Below are positions 6,569 through 8,556 of a DNA stretch of 8,556 nucleotides, one piece after another. The notes under the pieces were generated by a model. The model ran no database searches and was not told the origin of the DNA. It was given only the letters and a program-made list of their open reading frames with translations. Numbering within the stretch: position 1 is the first letter of the stretch; every line of letters begins with the position of its first letter. Position numbers and translations under genes: made by a program. Source of the DNA: Calditrichaceae bacterium (GTDB taxonomy: Bacteria > Calditrichota > Calditrichia > Calditrichales > Calditrichaceae); assembly GCA_030622395.1 (NCBI GenBank), contig JAUXGF010000092.1, forward strand, positions 1 through 8,556, in the 5' to 3' direction.

Positions 6569-8266
6569 TTACATTTTTCCATGCCGTATGATTGATACTA
6601 AAAGCCAGAAACCCATAACGCCGGCAACAATATAACCGGCAATACCGATAATCGGCATCTCATGCCATTTTGGGGGAATATCCGCAAGAACGATAAGCGA
6701 TGAACCGATAATCAGGGAGGCTAAAACAATAGCAAAGGAAATGCGGTTGCTGATCCGGTCAAGAGTGGAAACCAGTTGTTCCAAACCGCGGTGCTGAAAT
6801 TCAATTTTTAGTTTGCCCTGTTTTGTCTGTTTGAAAAGGGTATGCAGATCGCCGGGGATTTCTTTTAGCAGGTTAATAATTTCCCTTGCAGAGTCAATAA
6901 TATCTGCGGACATCCTTTTTGGATTAAGGCGGCTTATTTGGATTTTGCGCGCAAACGGTTCGATATGTTTTATTATCTCAAAATCAGGATCCAATTTTCT
7001 GTTTAAATCTTCAACAGCGCTTAAAGCCTTCATCATAAGAAACAAATGCGGTTTTAAACTTAAATTGTGCCCGGTAAGGGTTTTGATAAGCTGCTGTAAA
7101 AGTTTTCCCACATCCAATTCTTTTAAGGCAAGATATAAATGTTGATCGATTATCTCGCTAAGGTCTCCTTCAAGCCTGCTTCTGTCCGGCTCTTCATCAT
7201 ATTCTGTAATTTTAAGTAAAGCGTCCACAATTCTTTTTTCATCTTTGCGGACAATTTGCATCATTAAATCGGCAAAGTCTTCCCGTTCCTGACGGCTGAT
7301 ACGCCCCATCATGCCAAAGTCGAGATAACAAATTACATTGTTCGGCAGAATGAAAATATTTCCGGGATGGGGATCGGCGTGAAAAAAACCATGGACGAAA
7401 ACCTGCTTCATAACCAAATTAGCGTGGCGTTTGGCGATCTCTTTTAAATCGTATCCTTTGTGTTGAAGAGTTTCGATTTGTGACGACTTGATACCGTCTA
7501 TGAACTCCATAGTAAGGACGCGTTCAGTGGTTATTTGGCGAAAGACTTTTGGCATGAAAACAGTTTCATCATCTATAAACTGCCTGGCAAAAAGCTCGAT
7601 ATGCGACGCCTCGATAGTATAGTCGATTTCCTTTTCCAGCTTACGGGCAAATTCTTCAACGATTTTGGTTGGGCGTTGGACTTCCAGCTTTTCAACATGC
7701 CGTTCCATAAGTGTGGCAAGATGGAGCATTATTTCGAGATCGACTTCTATAATTTTGCGGATACCGGGGCGCTGAACCTTTACCACTACTTCGCCGTTAT
7801 CTTTTAGATAAGCTTTGTGCACCTGTCCAATAGAAGCTGCGGCAAAGGGAGTTTCATCAAAGCGCTCAAACAGTTCCTCCGGGAATTTGCCGGTTTCCGA
7901 TTTAATAATTTTACGGGCGTCTTCATACGGAAAGGATGGAACCTGGTCTTGCAGCTTTAAAAATTCTTGAGAATATTCAAGAGGAATAAGGTCCGGGCGG
8001 GTGGAAAGTATCTGCCCCAGTTTAACAAAGGTTGGCCCGAGTTCTTCTAATGCCTTTCGAACCCGTTCGGCTCTGGTTAATTTTTCGATTTGTTTGCGCC
8101 GTTTCCGCGAGATCATTTGCAGACCAATTTCGATGTATTGCTCTATCTTCAGGGTTTCAATGAAATCCCCAAAGCCGTACTTAAAGAGAATATGAAGAAT
8201 TTGGCGATAGCGGTTAACGTGACGGTATGTGCGCCCGATGCCCCCGATTTTCCCAATGTTGAGCAT
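6569..8266 (-). CDS. ABC1/UbiB family atypical kinase
   Basis: A 565-residue member of the ABC1/ADCK/UbiB family (COG0661). These atypical protein-kinase-like ATPases act in ubiquinone and other isoprenoid-lipid metabolism. Family hallmarks are all present: the KxGQ motif KLGQ at residues 82-85 in GPTFVKLGQILSTRPDLIP, the alanine-rich loop AAASIGQVH at 142-150 replacing the glycine loop, the nucleotide-binding lysine Lys163 in VVKVQRPG, the catalytic HADPHPGN at 296-303, and the metal-binding DFG at 316-318. Two C-terminal hydrophobic segments (about 510-527 and 537-556) would anchor it in the inner membrane. The ATG follows directly after the TAA of the phasin-like gene (TAAATG), pointing to translational coupling. 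The gene symbol ubiB is withheld: no ubiquinone gene is nearby, and many family members act elsewhere. The family call is firm; the substrate is unknown. Confidence 0.95.
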   Translation of the reverse strand: MLNIGKIGGIGRTYRHVNRYRQILHILFKYGFGDFIETLKIEQYIEIGLQMISRKRRKQIEKLTRAERVRKALEELGPTFVKLGQILSTRPDLIPLEYSQEFLKLQDQVPSFPYEDARKIIKSETGKFPEELFERFDETPFAAASIGQVHKAYLKDNGEVVVKVQRPGIRKIIEVDLEIMLHLATLMERHVEKLEVQRPTKIVEEFARKLEKEIDYTIEASHIELFARQFIDDETVFMPKVFRQITTERVLTMEFIDGIKSSQIETLQHKGYDLKEIAKRHANLVMKQVFVHGFFHADPHPGNIFILPNNVICYLDFGMMGRISRQEREDFADLMMQIVRKDEKRIVDALLKITEYDEEPDRSRLEGDLSEIIDQHLYLALKELDVGKLLQQLIKTLTGHNLSLKPHLFLMMKALSAVEDLNRKLDPDFEIIKHIEPFARKIQISRLNPKRMSADIIDSAREIINLLKEIPGDLHTLFKQTKQGKLKIEFQHRGLEQLVSTLDRISNRISFAIVLASLIIGSSLIVLADIPPKWHEMPIIGIAGYIVAGVMGFWLLVSIIRHGKM

Positions 8267-8556
8267 TTATTTTGCCGCTTTCTCTTTTTTTAATTCTTTT
8301 TCAAGTTTTTTTATACGTTTTTCTAATTCCTCAAGCTCGTCTCTGCTGGCGAGATTCATTTTTTTCAGGGCGTCCGACGCGCCTTTTTCTATTTTGCCTT
8401 TTATCTCCTTGCCGGCTTCTTTTGACCTTTTGGTAAGATCGTCAATAAATTCTTTTCCATCTTTTTCCGAGAGCTGACCTTTTTTAATAAGCTCTTTGGC
8501 AACTTCTTCAATCTTTTCTTTGGTCAAAGAAGCTAATCCTAAACCTAAGAACATGG
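8267..8556 (-). CDS. Phasin-like helical protein, probably 5'-partial
   Basis: At least 95 residues, very rich in lysine and glutamate and almost entirely helical. It opens with a short hydrophobic stretch (FLGLGLASLTKEKIEEVAKELIKKGQLSEKDGKEF) typical of small phasin-like or PHA-granule-regulator-like proteins. It closes with a coiled coil from about residue 70 (SRDELEELEKRIKKLEKEL). The first visible ATG (8554-8552) is two bases from the window edge and lands inside the conserved N-terminal region; relatives usually have several residues before it, so the true start probably lies outside the window. Its stop codon abuts the kinase start with no gap, suggesting one operon and a shared role at a membrane or lipid surface. 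Polyhydroxyalkanoate binding is not shown: no pha gene is visible. Confidence 0.75.
   Translation of the reverse strand, partial: MFLGLGLASLTKEKIEEVAKELIKKGQLSEKDGKEFIDDLTKRSKEAGKEIKGKIEKGASDALKKMNLASRDELEELEKRIKKLEKELKKEKAAK

Noticed and set aside
6391..6582. Open N-terminal extension of the outer-membrane protein up to an ATG inside the end of the kinase gene
   Set aside because: It would place about 64 residues before the signal peptide, has no ribosome binding site at any ATG, and translates a repeat; treated as non-coding.
6813..7145. Plus-strand open frame of 110 residues inside the kinase gene
   Set aside because: Antisense shadow of a complete ABC1 kinase; rich in Ser, Cys and Phe as expected of antisense translation.

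Overview
The window looks like a piece of the chromosome of an AT-rich Gram-negative bacterium. The long minus-strand gene encodes a protein with a signal peptide and a C-terminal outer-membrane beta-barrel, which implies an outer membrane. The gene set (MoxR, DUF58, RDD, an ABC1/UbiB kinase and a phasin-like helical protein) and the style of the intergenic repeats remind me of the Fibrobacterota-Chlorobiota-Bacteroidota superphylum (Calditrichota, Ignavibacteriota, Marinimicrobia and similar). That placement is inference; no marker gene is present.

Layout. Positions 1-115 are a leader holding one copy of an octamer-period repeat (30-61) and a good ribosome binding site. Then, on the plus strand, come a MoxR AAA+ ATPase (116-1096) and a DUF58 protein (1096-2427), overlapping by one base. 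A 284-bp gap follows, nearly all of it one elaborate repeat: two oppositely oriented arms of degenerate 8-bp units around positions 2439-2697, with a perfect 15-bp hairpin inside the left arm. It is followed by an RDD-family membrane protein (2727-3464). A short convergent gap (3465-3567) separates this from a minus-strand group, which in transcription order is a phasin-like helical protein (starting at or beyond 8556, ending 8267), an ABC1/UbiB-family kinase (8266-6569, its ATG directly after the upstream stop codon) and a large secreted metalloprotease/beta-propeller/beta-barrel protein (about 6390-3568). Between kinase and protease lies a 178-bp gap with a second copy of the 5' octamer repeat.

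How the parts fit. MoxR and DUF58 form a classic chaperone/substrate-type pair, with RDD as a common membrane neighbour; the Bat-type vWA proteins often seen with them are absent here. The phasin-like protein and the kinase are probably translationally coupled. The protease/propeller/barrel protein is the most distinctive protein in the window. I see no CRISPR array, tRNA, rRNA, transposase or phage gene. The most unusual signals are the two families of 8-bp-period intergenic repeats, one of which may supply the start codon of the big outer-membrane protein gene.
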